Shown here: positions 35,343-43,847 of the stretch, one piece after another
Layout: each line of letters opens with the position of its first letter
Position numbering within the stretch: the stretch's first letter is position 1
DNA from: Raineya sp.
GTDB lineage: Bacteria > Bacteroidota > Bacteroidia > Cytophagales > Thermonemataceae
Assembly (NCBI GenBank): GCA_025454915.1
Contig: JALONN010000006.1
Coordinates: 124,001-188,000 of the forward strand
DNA: 64,000 bases
Reading direction: 5' to 3'
Made by a program: the position numbers and the translations under genes
The notes under the pieces: generated by a model
The model's input: only the letters and a program-made list of their open reading frames with translations
The model's database searches: none
Told to the model about the DNA's origin: nothing

Positions 35343-36317
35343 TTATTCAGTTGTATGTTTACGTTTCCAGCCTTTGTAGGGGTTATAACCGTTGGTTTTT
35401 TTCTGGTAATAGCCCGTTCCATCATAAGGACGTATATCTTCGTTTTCCTTACATTCCGTAGAACAAGCTCCTTGGTATTCCCATCCACATTTTTCGCAAA
35501 TAGGTAAGTGATTGTTGCAGTGAGGATTAGCACAATTTACCATTCTATCACATTCAGTACCACAGATATAACAATGTGAAAGCACCACAGGATTTACTTT
35601 ATTGACGTCAACAGCAATTCTGTTATCAAAAACATAGCATTTTCCTTCAAAATCCTCTCCTCCCGCTTCTATGCCATATTTAATGATTCCACCATGTAAC
35701 TGATACACATTCTGAAAACCTTGTTCTAACAAATAAGCACTAGCCTTTTCACATTTAATCCCTCCAGTACAGTAGGTTACAATTTTTTTACCTTCCAGAA
35801 GAGGATAAATTTCTTTTACTTTTTCAGGAAACTCTCTAAAATTTTCAATATCTAGGGTAATAGCGTTTTTAAATTTACCAAGTTTATGTTCATAATTGGA
35901 ACGAGCATCCAAAATGACAATATCCTCATCATTTTTTATTTTTTTGAAGTCTTCAGGCTCAAGATGAATACCCGTTTTTTGATTAGGGTCTATTTCAATC
36001 AAGCCGGAGTGTACAATTTCAGATTTTACACGAACATGAATTTTTGTAAAAGTATGTCCATCTGTTTTTTCTACCTTAAAATCTGTGTGTTTAAATCTCT
36101 CATCAGCAAGTACATAATCCATATATTTCTGACAGTTTTCTTTTGTGCCAGAAACTGTACCATTTAAACCTTCATTAGCAATGATAATACGACCTAGTAT
36201 GCCATTTTCAATGCAAAAAAGGTGATGTTCCTCACGATAAGCTTCAGCGTCTTGAATTGGGGCATAGCAATAATAAAGTAGCACCCAATATTCTTGTTGG
36301 GGAGTTGTATTTTCCAT
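35343..36317 (-). CDS. trhO: tRNA uridine(34) hydroxylase TrhO (YceA-type rhodanese)
   Basis: 324 aa. TrhO makes 5-hydroxyuridine at the wobble position of tRNA. The N-terminal acylphosphatase-like UPF0176 domain (about 10-110, GRIIIANEGLNGTVSGTKENCQKYMDYV) precedes a rhodanese domain (about 125-220) with the catalytic loop CTGGIKCEKAS. The C-terminal zinc-like Cys cluster (CYICGTEC, CANPHC, CEKCGW, CSTEC) is the usual tail. The product should act together with prephenate-derived or oxygen-dependent routes to ho5U. Single gene. Confidence 0.95.
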   Translation of the reverse strand: MENTTPQQEYWVLLYYCYAPIQDAEAYREEHHLFCIENGILGRIIIANEGLNGTVSGTKENCQKYMDYVLADERFKHTDFKVEKTDGHTFTKIHVRVKSEIVHSGLIEIDPNQKTGIHLEPEDFKKIKNDEDIVILDARSNYEHKLGKFKNAITLDIENFREFPEKVKEIYPLLEGKKIVTYCTGGIKCEKASAYLLEQGFQNVYQLHGGIIKYGIEAGGEDFEGKCYVFDNRIAVDVNKVNPVVLSHCYICGTECDRMVNCANPHCNNHLPICEKCGWEYQGACSTECKENEDIRPYDGTGYYQKKTNGYNPYKGWKRKHTTE

Positions 36318-36332
36318 AAATACCTCTTTTAG

Positions 36333-36380
36333 TTAAGCTCCGTTTCAGGGCGGAGTGGTTAAAAAATTTCCGCAAATTTA
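36333..36380 (-). promoter_or_regulatory. Candidate -7 element and leader hairpin of trhO
   Basis: CAAATTTA at 36373-36380 is TAAATTTG on the minus strand. Between it and the ATG a GC-rich hairpin is found: CTCCG at 36338-36342 pairs with CGGAG at 36351-36355, and flanking TTAA blocks extend the stem. No -33 TTG at proper spacing is evident. Confidence 0.35.
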
Positions 36381-36466
36381 TCGCTTTTTTATAAGAAAAT
36401 CAGAATTTTAGCAAATATTTTTTCGTTATATTAGCACTCTAAATCCTTTAGACCATTTTGTTAAGT

Positions 36467-37936
36467 ATGAAAAAGATTCTTATTTTATTATGGATTAGTT
36501 TGTGTGCATTCCAGAGCATTGCTCAAAAAATAGACATTGATAATCAGGGTTTTCCTAATATTAAAGCTAAAATCATCTCTGAAAAACCCATTACGCAAGA
36601 AAACACAAAAATCACCCAAAATAGTCAAGCTATCAATTTTATTATTGCTAAAGACTCTAATAGTCAGGCAGGTACAAAAGCTATTTATTTTCTTGTAGAA
36701 ACATCAGGGTTTACAAGTTCTCAAGTAGTAACTCATTTTAAATCAGGTGTTTCCGATTTCATTAAATCTACTCCTGAAGGTACATTATTCAATGCTTCTT
36801 CATTTTGGAAAGCCAATAGTGACAGTAAAATTTTAAACAATTGGAGTGCCGATTTCACCAACAATAAAGAGCTATTCGTCAGTGAATTCAATCAAAAAAT
36901 CAAACCTGTAAAAGATACTATCAAACAAGCCGATATTCATAAAGCTATCTATGATGCCATTGAATACGTAAGCCAATCCACTAACGAGCCCGAAAAAATC
37001 ATTGTGGTGCTTACAGCAGGTGTCAATAAGAGCTATTCTAATTTTAAAATTGAAGATTGTATTGATAAAGCCAATAGTAGCAAAATTAAAGTTTATTCTT
37101 TGGTGTATAAAACAGGTTTTCCATATGCTTTGGATAATCTCAAGAAATTAGCTGATAAAACCAATGCACAAAGTGAGATGGTAAGTGGTAGTTCAGAAAT
37201 CACAGAAAAACTTAATAGTTTTATTGACAGCTCAGAAAAACCATCTTCAGGGACATACGAAGTTTCTTTTACTCTTCCCAATCCAGAAAATTTAGAAGGC
37301 ATTCAAATTAGTATAGATGGAAAATCTCAAAATATAACCATCACAAAACCAGAAGGTTCTAAGGAGTCTTCTAAAAACAATAATTTAATTCTCTATATAG
37401 CCATTGGATTTGTAGTGATGGCTGGATTTGTTTTTGTGTTTATTCAAAGAAACCAGAAAGCGAAAAAACGCCAACAAGAAGAGCAGGAAGCCCTTAAAAA
37501 ACAGATGGAACAACAAAAGCAACAGTTTTTACAAGAGCAACAAGTATTGCAACAACAGCTTCAAAACCAGCAGTCTATACAACAGCCAACTTCAATAAAA
37601 GAAGAGCCTAAAAAGTTTGACCCTAAAAAAACATACATTGGAGTAGGTGGTGGAACGCCAACGCTTTCAGTATCAGGACAGGGTATTAACAAGACTTTTG
37701 AACTGCATAAACCCACCATGACAATTGGCAGAAAGGAAGATAATGACATTATAATTCCTGTTCAAACAGTTTCAGGTAGTCATGCTATTCTAAGCAATGA
37801 AGGTGGAAATTGGTTTATTACAGACAATGGCAGTACCAATGGGGTCATTGTAAATGGGAACAAAGTGGATAAACATATTCTCAAACAAGGTGATAAAATA
37901 CAGTTAGGAGGAGCTTTAATGACTTTTAACTTATGA
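36467..37936 (+). CDS. VWA - transmembrane - FHA domain protein
   Basis: 489 aa from the ATG at 36467. Signal peptide about 1-20 (CAFQSIAQK). The VWA-like domain at about 55-260 starts with IYFLVETSG where a MIDAS DxSxS would be expected, so the metal site looks degenerate. A short beta domain follows, with a membrane helix at about 308-328 (LILYIAIGFVVMAGFVFVFI). A Gln/Glu coiled coil spans about 335-375, and the C-terminal FHA domain about 405-489 (TMTIGRKEDNDIIIP, SGSHAILSNEGG, FITDNGSTNGVIVNG). The VWA part is thus periplasmic and the phosphothreonine-binding FHA part cytoplasmic. It overlaps the next gene by 4 bp. Confidence 0.85.
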   Translation: MKKILILLWISLCAFQSIAQKIDIDNQGFPNIKAKIISEKPITQENTKITQNSQAINFIIAKDSNSQAGTKAIYFLVETSGFTSSQVVTHFKSGVSDFIKSTPEGTLFNASSFWKANSDSKILNNWSADFTNNKELFVSEFNQKIKPVKDTIKQADIHKAIYDAIEYVSQSTNEPEKIIVVLTAGVNKSYSNFKIEDCIDKANSSKIKVYSLVYKTGFPYALDNLKKLADKTNAQSEMVSGSSEITEKLNSFIDSSEKPSSGTYEVSFTLPNPENLEGIQISIDGKSQNITITKPEGSKESSKNNNLILYIAIGFVVMAGFVFVFIQRNQKAKKRQQEEQEALKKQMEQQKQQFLQEQQVLQQQLQNQQSIQQPTSIKEEPKKFDPKKTYIGVGGGTPTLSVSGQGINKTFELHKPTMTIGRKEDNDIIIPVQTVSGSHAILSNEGGNWFITDNGSTNGVIVNGNKVDKHILKQGDKIQLGGALMTFNL

Positions 37937-38595
37937 TGCCTCAGCCCTCTATTGTTGCCCCTGCCCCTTGGACACTCAGGGGCAACGGTTATATTTTTTT
38001 ATACCGTTTCTCTAAGGAATTCATTGAACAACAAGGTTTTTTAAAAGATTTTCATCAAAAAGCTACGTTCAAAGGCATGATTGGAAGCGTAATGCTTGTC
38101 GATTATCATACTTCGGAGGTTGGTGGATACAAAGAGCTATTGTTTATCCCTGGGCTATTTAATTTTGGAAAAAAAACGGGTTTTAATATCTCCAAAATTT
38201 ATGTTTCAACTTACGAAAGTGTTTATAATGGTATCCAGAACTGGGGAATTCCCAAAGAATTAGCAGATTTCACCATTAGTCAAAACTCTGAAAACCAAAG
38301 TCATTTTGAAGTTAAAACATCTCAAAAAACCTTCTTTCAGGCTGATATAAAGTCCTATGGCATACCTTTTTATATCAATACTGCTTTATTTCCTTTCAAT
38401 TTCTATCAACCATTAGAGGATAAAACCTTACTCACCCAACCCCAAGGGAAAGGCTGGGCAAAATTATGTAAACTCAAAAATTTACAAGTAGATTCTACTC
38501 TGTTTCCTGACATATCCACACAACGCCCCTTGGTGTGTATGGCTGTTCGGAATTTTACCATGAAATTTCCTGTAGCAAAAAATATAGCCTTGTGA
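37933..38595 (+). CDS. Acetoacetate decarboxylase-family protein
   Basis: 220 aa. The body APWTLRGNGYIFLYRF, KGMIGSVMLVDYHTSEVGGYKELLFIPG and ISKIYVSTYESVYNGIQNWGIPKELADF follow the ADC-like beta fold. The Schiff-base Lys-Glu-Lys of true acetoacetate decarboxylase is not evident, so the reaction may differ. The ATGA overlap with the VWA-FHA gene (start at 37933 or 37936) means tight translational coupling. What a lipid/keto-acid-type enzyme does with a signalling protein is unknown. Confidence 0.75.
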   Translation: MMPQPSIVAPAPWTLRGNGYIFLYRFSKEFIEQQGFLKDFHQKATFKGMIGSVMLVDYHTSEVGGYKELLFIPGLFNFGKKTGFNISKIYVSTYESVYNGIQNWGIPKELADFTISQNSENQSHFEVKTSQKTFFQADIKSYGIPFYINTALFPFNFYQPLEDKTLLTQPQGKGWAKLCKLKNLQVDSTLFPDISTQRPLVCMAVRNFTMKFPVAKNIAL

Positions 38596-38666
38596 TTTTT
38601 TTGGATAAATAAGATAATTTACTCAAATTAACCCCAAATATCATCACTTATAATTGATAACCACCT

Positions 38667-39482
38667 ATGTCTGTTCATTCTGAAATAAAAAAGGTAACTA
38701 CTCATAAACTCCTTGAAATGAAGCATAAAGGAGAAAAAATTTCTATGCTTACAGCCTACGATTTTTCCATGGCAAAGATTGTAGATGAAGCAGGAATTGA
38801 TGTCATTTTGGTAGGTGATAGTGCCTCTAATGTAATGGCAGGACACGAAACAACGCTTCCGATTACCTTAGACCAAATGATTTACCATGCATCCAGCGTT
38901 GTCAGAGCCGTTTCAAGAGCTTTGGTGGTTGTGGATATGCCTTTTGGTTCGTATCAAGGCAATTCCAAAGAAGCTTTGATTTCAGCTATTCGCATCATGA
39001 AAGAGTCTGGTGGACATGCCATAAAAATGGAAGGTGGTTCGGAAATCGCAGAATCTATTACACGTATTTTGAGTGCTGGTATTCCTGTGATGGGGCATTT
39101 AGGGCTTACCCCTCAATCTATTTATAAATTTGGAACATATAATGTCAGAGCTAAAGAAGAAGCCGAAGCCCAAAAACTTCTTGAAGATGCAGCTTTGCTT
39201 GATAAATTGGGTTGTTTTGCGTTGGTTTTAGAGAAAATTCCTGCACAGTTAGCTAAAAGAGTAGCAGAAAGTGTTACCATTCCTGTAATTGGTATCGGAG
39301 CTGGTGGAGATGTAGATGGACAGGTTCTTGTATTACATGATATGTTGGGTATCAATAAAGATTTTAGCCCTCGTTTTTTACGCCGTTATGCCGATTTACA
39401 TACAGTCATGACCAATGGTATTACACAATATATTAAAGATGTAAAAAGTAAAGATTTCCCCAACGATAAAGAATCCTATTAA
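38667..39482 (+). CDS. panB: 3-methyl-2-oxobutanoate hydroxymethyltransferase
   Basis: First step of pantothenate synthesis: ketopantoate from 2-oxoisovalerate and methylene-THF. 271 aa, normal. Motifs: [33 protein letters not shown] (metal-binding Asp residues), [27 protein letters not shown] and [24 protein letters not shown]. The other pan genes are not in the window. Confidence 0.97.
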   Translation: MSVHSEIKKVTTHKLLEMKHKGEKISMLTAYDFSMAKIVDEAGIDVILVGDSASNVMAGHETTLPITLDQMIYHASSVVRAVSRALVVVDMPFGSYQGNSKEALISAIRIMKESGGHAIKMEGGSEIAESITRILSAGIPVMGHLGLTPQSIYKFGTYNVRAKEEAEAQKLLEDAALLDKLGCFALVLEKIPAQLAKRVAESVTIPVIGIGAGGDVDGQVLVLHDMLGINKDFSPRFLRRYADLHTVMTNGITQYIKDVKSKDFPNDKESY

Positions 39483-39514
39483 AACAAAAAGAGAGCTTAA
39501 GCTCTCTTTTTGTT
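39483..39514. terminator. Bidirectional terminator between panB and dapF
   Basis: AACAAAAAGAGAGC - TTAA - GCTCTCTTTTTGTT, a perfect dyad with T runs on both strands. It begins 1 bp after the panB stop and overlaps the dapF stop codon by 2 bp. Confidence 0.9.
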
Positions 39515-40283
39515 ATATATTCACCTCTCCCTTAAAAACCTGTTCTGCCTTACCAATCAGATAGATATTTTTATACAGATTACCTTCTTTTTCATAAGAA
39601 ATCTGTAAATCACCTCCTAAAGTTTTTACTTGTACTGGACTGGTTTGATATTGCAACGAATATGCTAATACAGAAGCTGTTACGCCCGTTCCACAAGAAT
39701 ATGTTTCATCTTCTACTCCCCTTTCGTAAGTACGAACTTGTATCGCATTCTTATCCAACACCTCCACAAAATTCACGTTTGTCCCTTTTTCTCTGAAACG
39801 GTCGTTATAACGAATAGCCTTGCCTTTTTCAAAAACTTCATATTGATTCAGATTTTCCACAAACTCCACATAATGAGGCGAACCTGTATCCATAAAAAAG
39901 TAATTATCTGTTTTTTCGATATAATCCACTTCTTTCATTTTAAGATGTACCAAACCATTTTCCAGAAAAGCATCATGCTCACCATCTACAGCCATAAAGC
40001 GTGTTTTGGTATCGAAAATATCTAAAAACTTTGCAAAAGCTACTGTACATCTGCCTCCATTACCACACATAGAGCCTTCTAAGCCATTGGCATTATAATA
40101 AACCATTCTGAAATCGTAGCCTTCAGCATTTTCAAGAAGAATGAGACCATCAGCACCTATTCCAAAACGCCTGTGGCACAAATGAGCTATCAGTTCTTGC
40201 GATTTAGGAAAATCTAAATTTCTATTATCAATCATCACAAAGTCATTCCCTGTTCCCTGATATTTATAAAATTGAAGTGTCAT
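39513..40283 (-). CDS. dapF: Diaminopimelate epimerase
   Basis: Interconverts LL- and meso-diaminopimelate for lysine and peptidoglycan. 256 aa from the ATG at 40283; an upstream TTG would add nine residues. YKYQGTGNDFVMIDN opens the protein. The two catalytic cysteines lie in MCGNGGRCTVAFA and YSCGTGVTASVLA. Single gene. Confidence 0.97.
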   Translation of the reverse strand: MTLQFYKYQGTGNDFVMIDNRNLDFPKSQELIAHLCHRRFGIGADGLILLENAEGYDFRMVYYNANGLEGSMCGNGGRCTVAFAKFLDIFDTKTRFMAVDGEHDAFLENGLVHLKMKEVDYIEKTDNYFFMDTGSPHYVEFVENLNQYEVFEKGKAIRYNDRFREKGTNVNFVEVLDKNAIQVRTYERGVEDETYSCGTGVTASVLAYSLQYQTSPVQVKTLGGDLQISYEKEGNLYKNIYLIGKAEQVFKGEVNI

Positions 40284-40296
40284 AAAAAAGTATTTT

Positions 40297-40326
40297 AAAA
40301 ACCCTTGCAAGTGGAACTTACAAGGG
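40297..40326 (-). terminator. Terminator of the OmpA-family gene
   Basis: On the minus strand, CCCTTGTAAG pairs with CTTGCAAGGG (one wobble), followed by T5. It lies 32-61 bp after the OmpA-gene stop and just before dapF. Confidence 0.8.
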
Positions 40327-40357
40327 CTTGGTTTATATTTTCTAAACGTTTTATTTT

Positions 40358-42559
40358 TTATTTGAGTTCTATCAGTTTCAAATCCGCTCGACGCATTTGG
40401 CGTTTGGCTGCCTCTGGGTCTGGTGATGCATTGCCTCCAAAACCTTTGAACGTAACTTTATTTTTATCAACTCCCTGACTTATAAAATATTCATAAACTG
40501 CTTTTGCTCTGTCTTCAGAAAGTTTCTGATTGGCATTTGCCTGTCCTTCGGATGAGGCATAACCCAAAATTTGAGCTCCTACTTTCGGGTTTTGTTTGAG
40601 ATAATCTGCAAAACGTTTCATCTCTTGTTTGGCTCGAGCATTGAGTTGTGTAGATTTACTATCAAAATATGCTGTATAAGATTTATTAAGCATAATTTCG
40701 CCACTATTCACAGAGTAATCATCTGTTTCTACTTTTTCAAGTGTCATAATTGTCTCGTTTCCAACTTTATAAGGTTTCAATTGACCTTTATCGTCAGTGT
40801 ACATATAAGTTACTTGTACAGCATCTTTTGTAGCAACCCCATTTTCTTTGGCATCAATATTTTTATTTTTATAAATAACATCCAAAAGATAGTTTAAAGC
40901 TACACTATCCTGAGACTCAATAATATCCTCCATCATATCATACAAATCTAAATCTCTGCCTTGGAAGTTATTCGGATTATCTCTTTCAGGGTCAAAATCA
41001 CTTTTGATGGTTATCTCCTGCCCTACTTCTTTTCCATTTTCTATTTTCTTCTTAAGCGTAATTTCCTGATACAATTCATGGAAATAATCTTGGTTTGGAA
41101 TATTAATGTTTACTAAATATGGTAAATACCCTTCTGCTGTAATAATCATATCATAGTTTTTACCTGGAGGGAAAATCATCAGGTAATCGCCTGTTTGAGG
41201 ATTAGGATTATACACATATTTCAAAAACTGTTGTGTTTCTTTATCCACAACCCTGATTTTAGCTTCTACGGGCTTAGGAGGTGTTCCTGCTAAAATCTTT
41301 CCTTTTACCATTGTCAAAGCTGTTTTCTTATCATCAGGAAGGATAATTGCATAAATATCCTGCTTTCCTGCTCCACCAGGTCTATCTGATGAAAAATAAG
41401 CTTTTTTACCATTGGCAGTTACTACCAAATAACCATCATTAAAAACCGTATTAATAGGATAGCCCATATTTTCAGGTTTTGTCCACTGGTTATTCTGAAA
41501 GGTGGTTTTAAAAATATCGTTTCCTCCTATACTATTATGTCCTGTACTTGTGAAAAATAATGTTTTTTTATCAGGATGAATAAAGGGAGCATCTTCATCA
41601 TAAGGTGTGTTGATGCCATTTCCTAAGTTTTGAGGTTTCCCCCAAGTACCATCTGCTTGGCGTTCAACTTTATAAATATCTTTTCCACCATATCCGCCAG
41701 GTCTGTCTGAGGCAAAATACATTACACTTTCATCAGCACTAATACTTGCTGTACTTTCCATATATCCAGAATTCACTTCTGCACCTAATTTTTCTGGAAC
41801 TCCCCAGCCATTTACACTTTGTTTACTGCTGTAAATACTTCCTACATTATTCGCTTCACCAATGTAAATAAACATTTTTTGTCCATCTGGGGAAAGCCCT
41901 ACAGTACCAACATTTTGGCTAGCTTTGAAGTCGATAGGTGCTACAGATTCCCAAACATAGTTTTTCTTTTTCCCAACAAAAACCTGTTCTTTTGCATTTT
42001 CTTTATAAGAAGAATATGTATAAGCCAAGATACTCTCATCAGCAGATACAAGAGGAGCAAACTCAGAAGCATCTGTATTGATAGGTTTTCCTAAATTTTG
42101 TACAGGCATCTGGATAGGTTTGGCTATAATAGCCTTGGCATTGTTAGAAACCTCAATGGCTCTCTGACTTTCCGCCTGAAATTTATCTGTAGCAGGAGCA
42201 TTTTTCTTAAAAGCCTCAAACTGAGCAATGGCATCATCAAAGCGTTGTAGTAAATGATAAGCCTTTCCTAAATAATAATAAACTCTTTTAGGCGTTTGAT
42301 CATTTATTTTATTTTTGGATACTTCCAAAAAACTCAAAGATTTTATCTGGTCTTGAGCATCTTTAGATTTAATATAACAAACACCCAATTTATAATTTAA
42401 GACAGGGTCTTGTGGGGTTTTCTTAATAAGTGTTAAGTAAACAGGTAGTGCTTGTTCAAAGTTTCCTTGTTCAAAAGCCTCGTCTGCTTTTTTCACATCT
42501 TGGGCTGCAAGATGAAAACAACTCAGCATTGCCATGAGGCATAAAGCTATCTTAGTCAT
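40358..42559 (-). CDS. OmpA-family protein with TPR and PD40 repeats (PorE-like layout)
   Basis: 733 aa with signal peptide 1-19 (MLSCFHLAAQD; the Cys at 14 could be a lipobox). TPR repeats span about 20-145 (ADEAFEQGNFEQALPVYLTLIKK), and PD40/beta-propeller blades about 165-400 (ASISADESVMYFASDRPGGYGGKDIYKV, GKKAYFSSDRPGGAGKQDIYAI). A carboxypeptidase-like Ig domain covers about 410-500. An OmpA C-terminal domain runs to the end (YTAYFDSKSTQLNARAKQEMKRFADYL, GYASSEGQANANQKLSEDRAKAVYEYF) and would bind peptidoglycan. The same order is found in PorE of the type IX secretion system, but many Bacteroidota paralogues exist, so I do not assign the name. Confidence 0.88.
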   Translation of the reverse strand: MTKIALCLMAMLSCFHLAAQDVKKADEAFEQGNFEQALPVYLTLIKKTPQDPVLNYKLGVCYIKSKDAQDQIKSLSFLEVSKNKINDQTPKRVYYYLGKAYHLLQRFDDAIAQFEAFKKNAPATDKFQAESQRAIEVSNNAKAIIAKPIQMPVQNLGKPINTDASEFAPLVSADESILAYTYSSYKENAKEQVFVGKKKNYVWESVAPIDFKASQNVGTVGLSPDGQKMFIYIGEANNVGSIYSSKQSVNGWGVPEKLGAEVNSGYMESTASISADESVMYFASDRPGGYGGKDIYKVERQADGTWGKPQNLGNGINTPYDEDAPFIHPDKKTLFFTSTGHNSIGGNDIFKTTFQNNQWTKPENMGYPINTVFNDGYLVVTANGKKAYFSSDRPGGAGKQDIYAIILPDDKKTALTMVKGKILAGTPPKPVEAKIRVVDKETQQFLKYVYNPNPQTGDYLMIFPPGKNYDMIITAEGYLPYLVNINIPNQDYFHELYQEITLKKKIENGKEVGQEITIKSDFDPERDNPNNFQGRDLDLYDMMEDIIESQDSVALNYLLDVIYKNKNIDAKENGVATKDAVQVTYMYTDDKGQLKPYKVGNETIMTLEKVETDDYSVNSGEIMLNKSYTAYFDSKSTQLNARAKQEMKRFADYLKQNPKVGAQILGYASSEGQANANQKLSEDRAKAVYEYFISQGVDKNKVTFKGFGGNASPDPEAAKRQMRRADLKLIELK

Positions 42560-42616
42560 AATGTAAGAATTTTGTCTTAGATTTAAAGCAATCTTGGTGC
42601 TAAAATATAAAAAAGA

Positions 42617-43405
42617 TTACACTTTATCCAATAAAAATTGAATTTCCTTAAACTGATATACCTTTAAATCACCTAAAACGTCTATTTGTAGCCTTCCTAA
42701 ATTATCTACACCTACAATTTTACCCATGAAAGATTCGCCTTCTTTAGAAAACCATTTTTCTTCTCCGAAACCATATAATCTTTTGTAATATTCTTGTCTT
42801 AAAATTTCTGTTTTTCCCTGTTTGAGTTGTAAATATTTTCTTTCAATACTAATGAAGAGTTTTTCAGTCAATACAGATAGCTCATAATCCATACCTGTAA
42901 CAAGGCTTAGAGATGTTGCTTGTGGATATAAAAAAGTTTTCTGATTGATATTCAATCCAATACCTATTACAGATTTGCCAAGTGTATTACCTGATACTAC
43001 ATTTTGAATCAAGATTCCACAAAGTTTTTTTCGGTCATATAGCAAATCGTTAGACCATTTAATTTTTAATAAATCGGGATTAGGTACAAAAACTTCTAAC
43101 AAATCGTATATACCAAGCGTTATAGCTATGTTGAGTTCAAATTGTTCTTGCAAGCTTAAAAACTGAGGCTTTAAGATAATTGAAGTGGTAATATTTTGAA
43201 AGGGTTCAGTATCCCATGTATTGCCCTGTTGCCCTCTTCCAGCAGTTTGACAATCAGTAATCACAACTGTTCCGTCAAAATAGTCATCATTTTGTATCAG
43301 GTCTAAGGCATAGAGATTCGTAGACTGACAAGATGGCAGGTATCTTAAATCTTTACCAACAAATAAAGTATTGATTTTTTTTGAAAAATTTTCGTAATTT
43401 TGCAT
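42617..43405 (-). CDS. birA: Biotin--[acetyl-CoA carboxylase] ligase (no DNA-binding domain)
   Basis: 262 aa. It attaches biotin to carboxyl-carrier proteins. Catalytic motifs: SCQSTNLYALDLIQ, QTAGRGQQGNTWDTEPFQN (biotinyl-AMP loop), LKIKWSNDLLYDRKKLCGILIQN and IGIGLNINQ. The N-terminal helix-turn-helix of E. coli BirA is missing, so it is a monofunctional ligase. Divergent from rsfS; the starts are 42 bp apart, so their promoters overlap. Confidence 0.94.
   Translation of the reverse strand: MQNYENFSKKINTLFVGKDLRYLPSCQSTNLYALDLIQNDDYFDGTVVITDCQTAGRGQQGNTWDTEPFQNITTSIILKPQFLSLQEQFELNIAITLGIYDLLEVFVPNPDLLKIKWSNDLLYDRKKLCGILIQNVVSGNTLGKSVIGIGLNINQKTFLYPQATSLSLVTGMDYELSVLTEKLFISIERKYLQLKQGKTEILRQEYYKRLYGFGEEKWFSKEGESFMGKIVGVDNLGRLQIDVLGDLKVYQFKEIQFLLDKV
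43371..43402 (+). promoter_or_regulatory. Predicted promoter of rsfS-ftsH
   Basis: TTG (43371-43373), a 21-bp spacer, TAATTTTG (43395-43402), an exact TAnnTTTG match. The rsfS ATG is 44 bp downstream. The promoter lies inside the 5' end of birA. Confidence 0.6.
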
Positions 43406-43446
43406 CTTACTTCAAAATCAAACAACCAAAGTACCCAAAAAACAGA

Positions 43447-43818
43447 ATGAAACAAAAAAAGACTCAACAAATTAACTCTGAAAATCTTTGCAACCTGATA
43501 GTCAAAGGAATGCAAGAGAAAAAAGCACAGAATATTGTATTGATGGATTTGAGAAAGGTACGCTCTTCAATTGTAGATTTCTTTGTAATTTGCAGTGGAA
43601 CATCTGATACTCAAATAGATGCAATAGCTACTTCTGTGGAAGATGAAGTGTATAAAAATGTGCAGGAAAACCCATGGCATCAAGAAGGCAGACAAAATAA
43701 GGAATGGATTTTGTTAGACTACGTTGATGTTGTTGTCCATGTCTTCAAAAAAAGTAAAAGAGAATTTTTTGCTTTGGAAGAACTTTGGGGCGATGCACAA
43801 ATCACTCATATTGAATAA
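43447..43818 (+). CDS. rsfS: Ribosome silencing factor RsfS
   Basis: Binds uL14 on the large ribosomal subunit and blocks subunit joining when nutrients are scarce. 123 aa from the ATG at 43447; the frame also opens upstream at a TTG inside the birA start, which is unlikely. Typical motifs: [58 protein letters not shown] and [11 protein letters not shown]. 29 bp before ftsH on the same strand, the usual Bacteroidota gene pair. Confidence 0.95.
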   Translation: MKQKKTQQINSENLCNLIVKGMQEKKAQNIVLMDLRKVRSSIVDFFVICSGTSDTQIDAIATSVEDEVYKNVQENPWHQEGRQNKEWILLDYVDVVVHVFKKSKREFFALEELWGDAQITHIE

Positions 43819-43847
43819 AAAGATTTAGAAATACTAATTTCGCTTAT

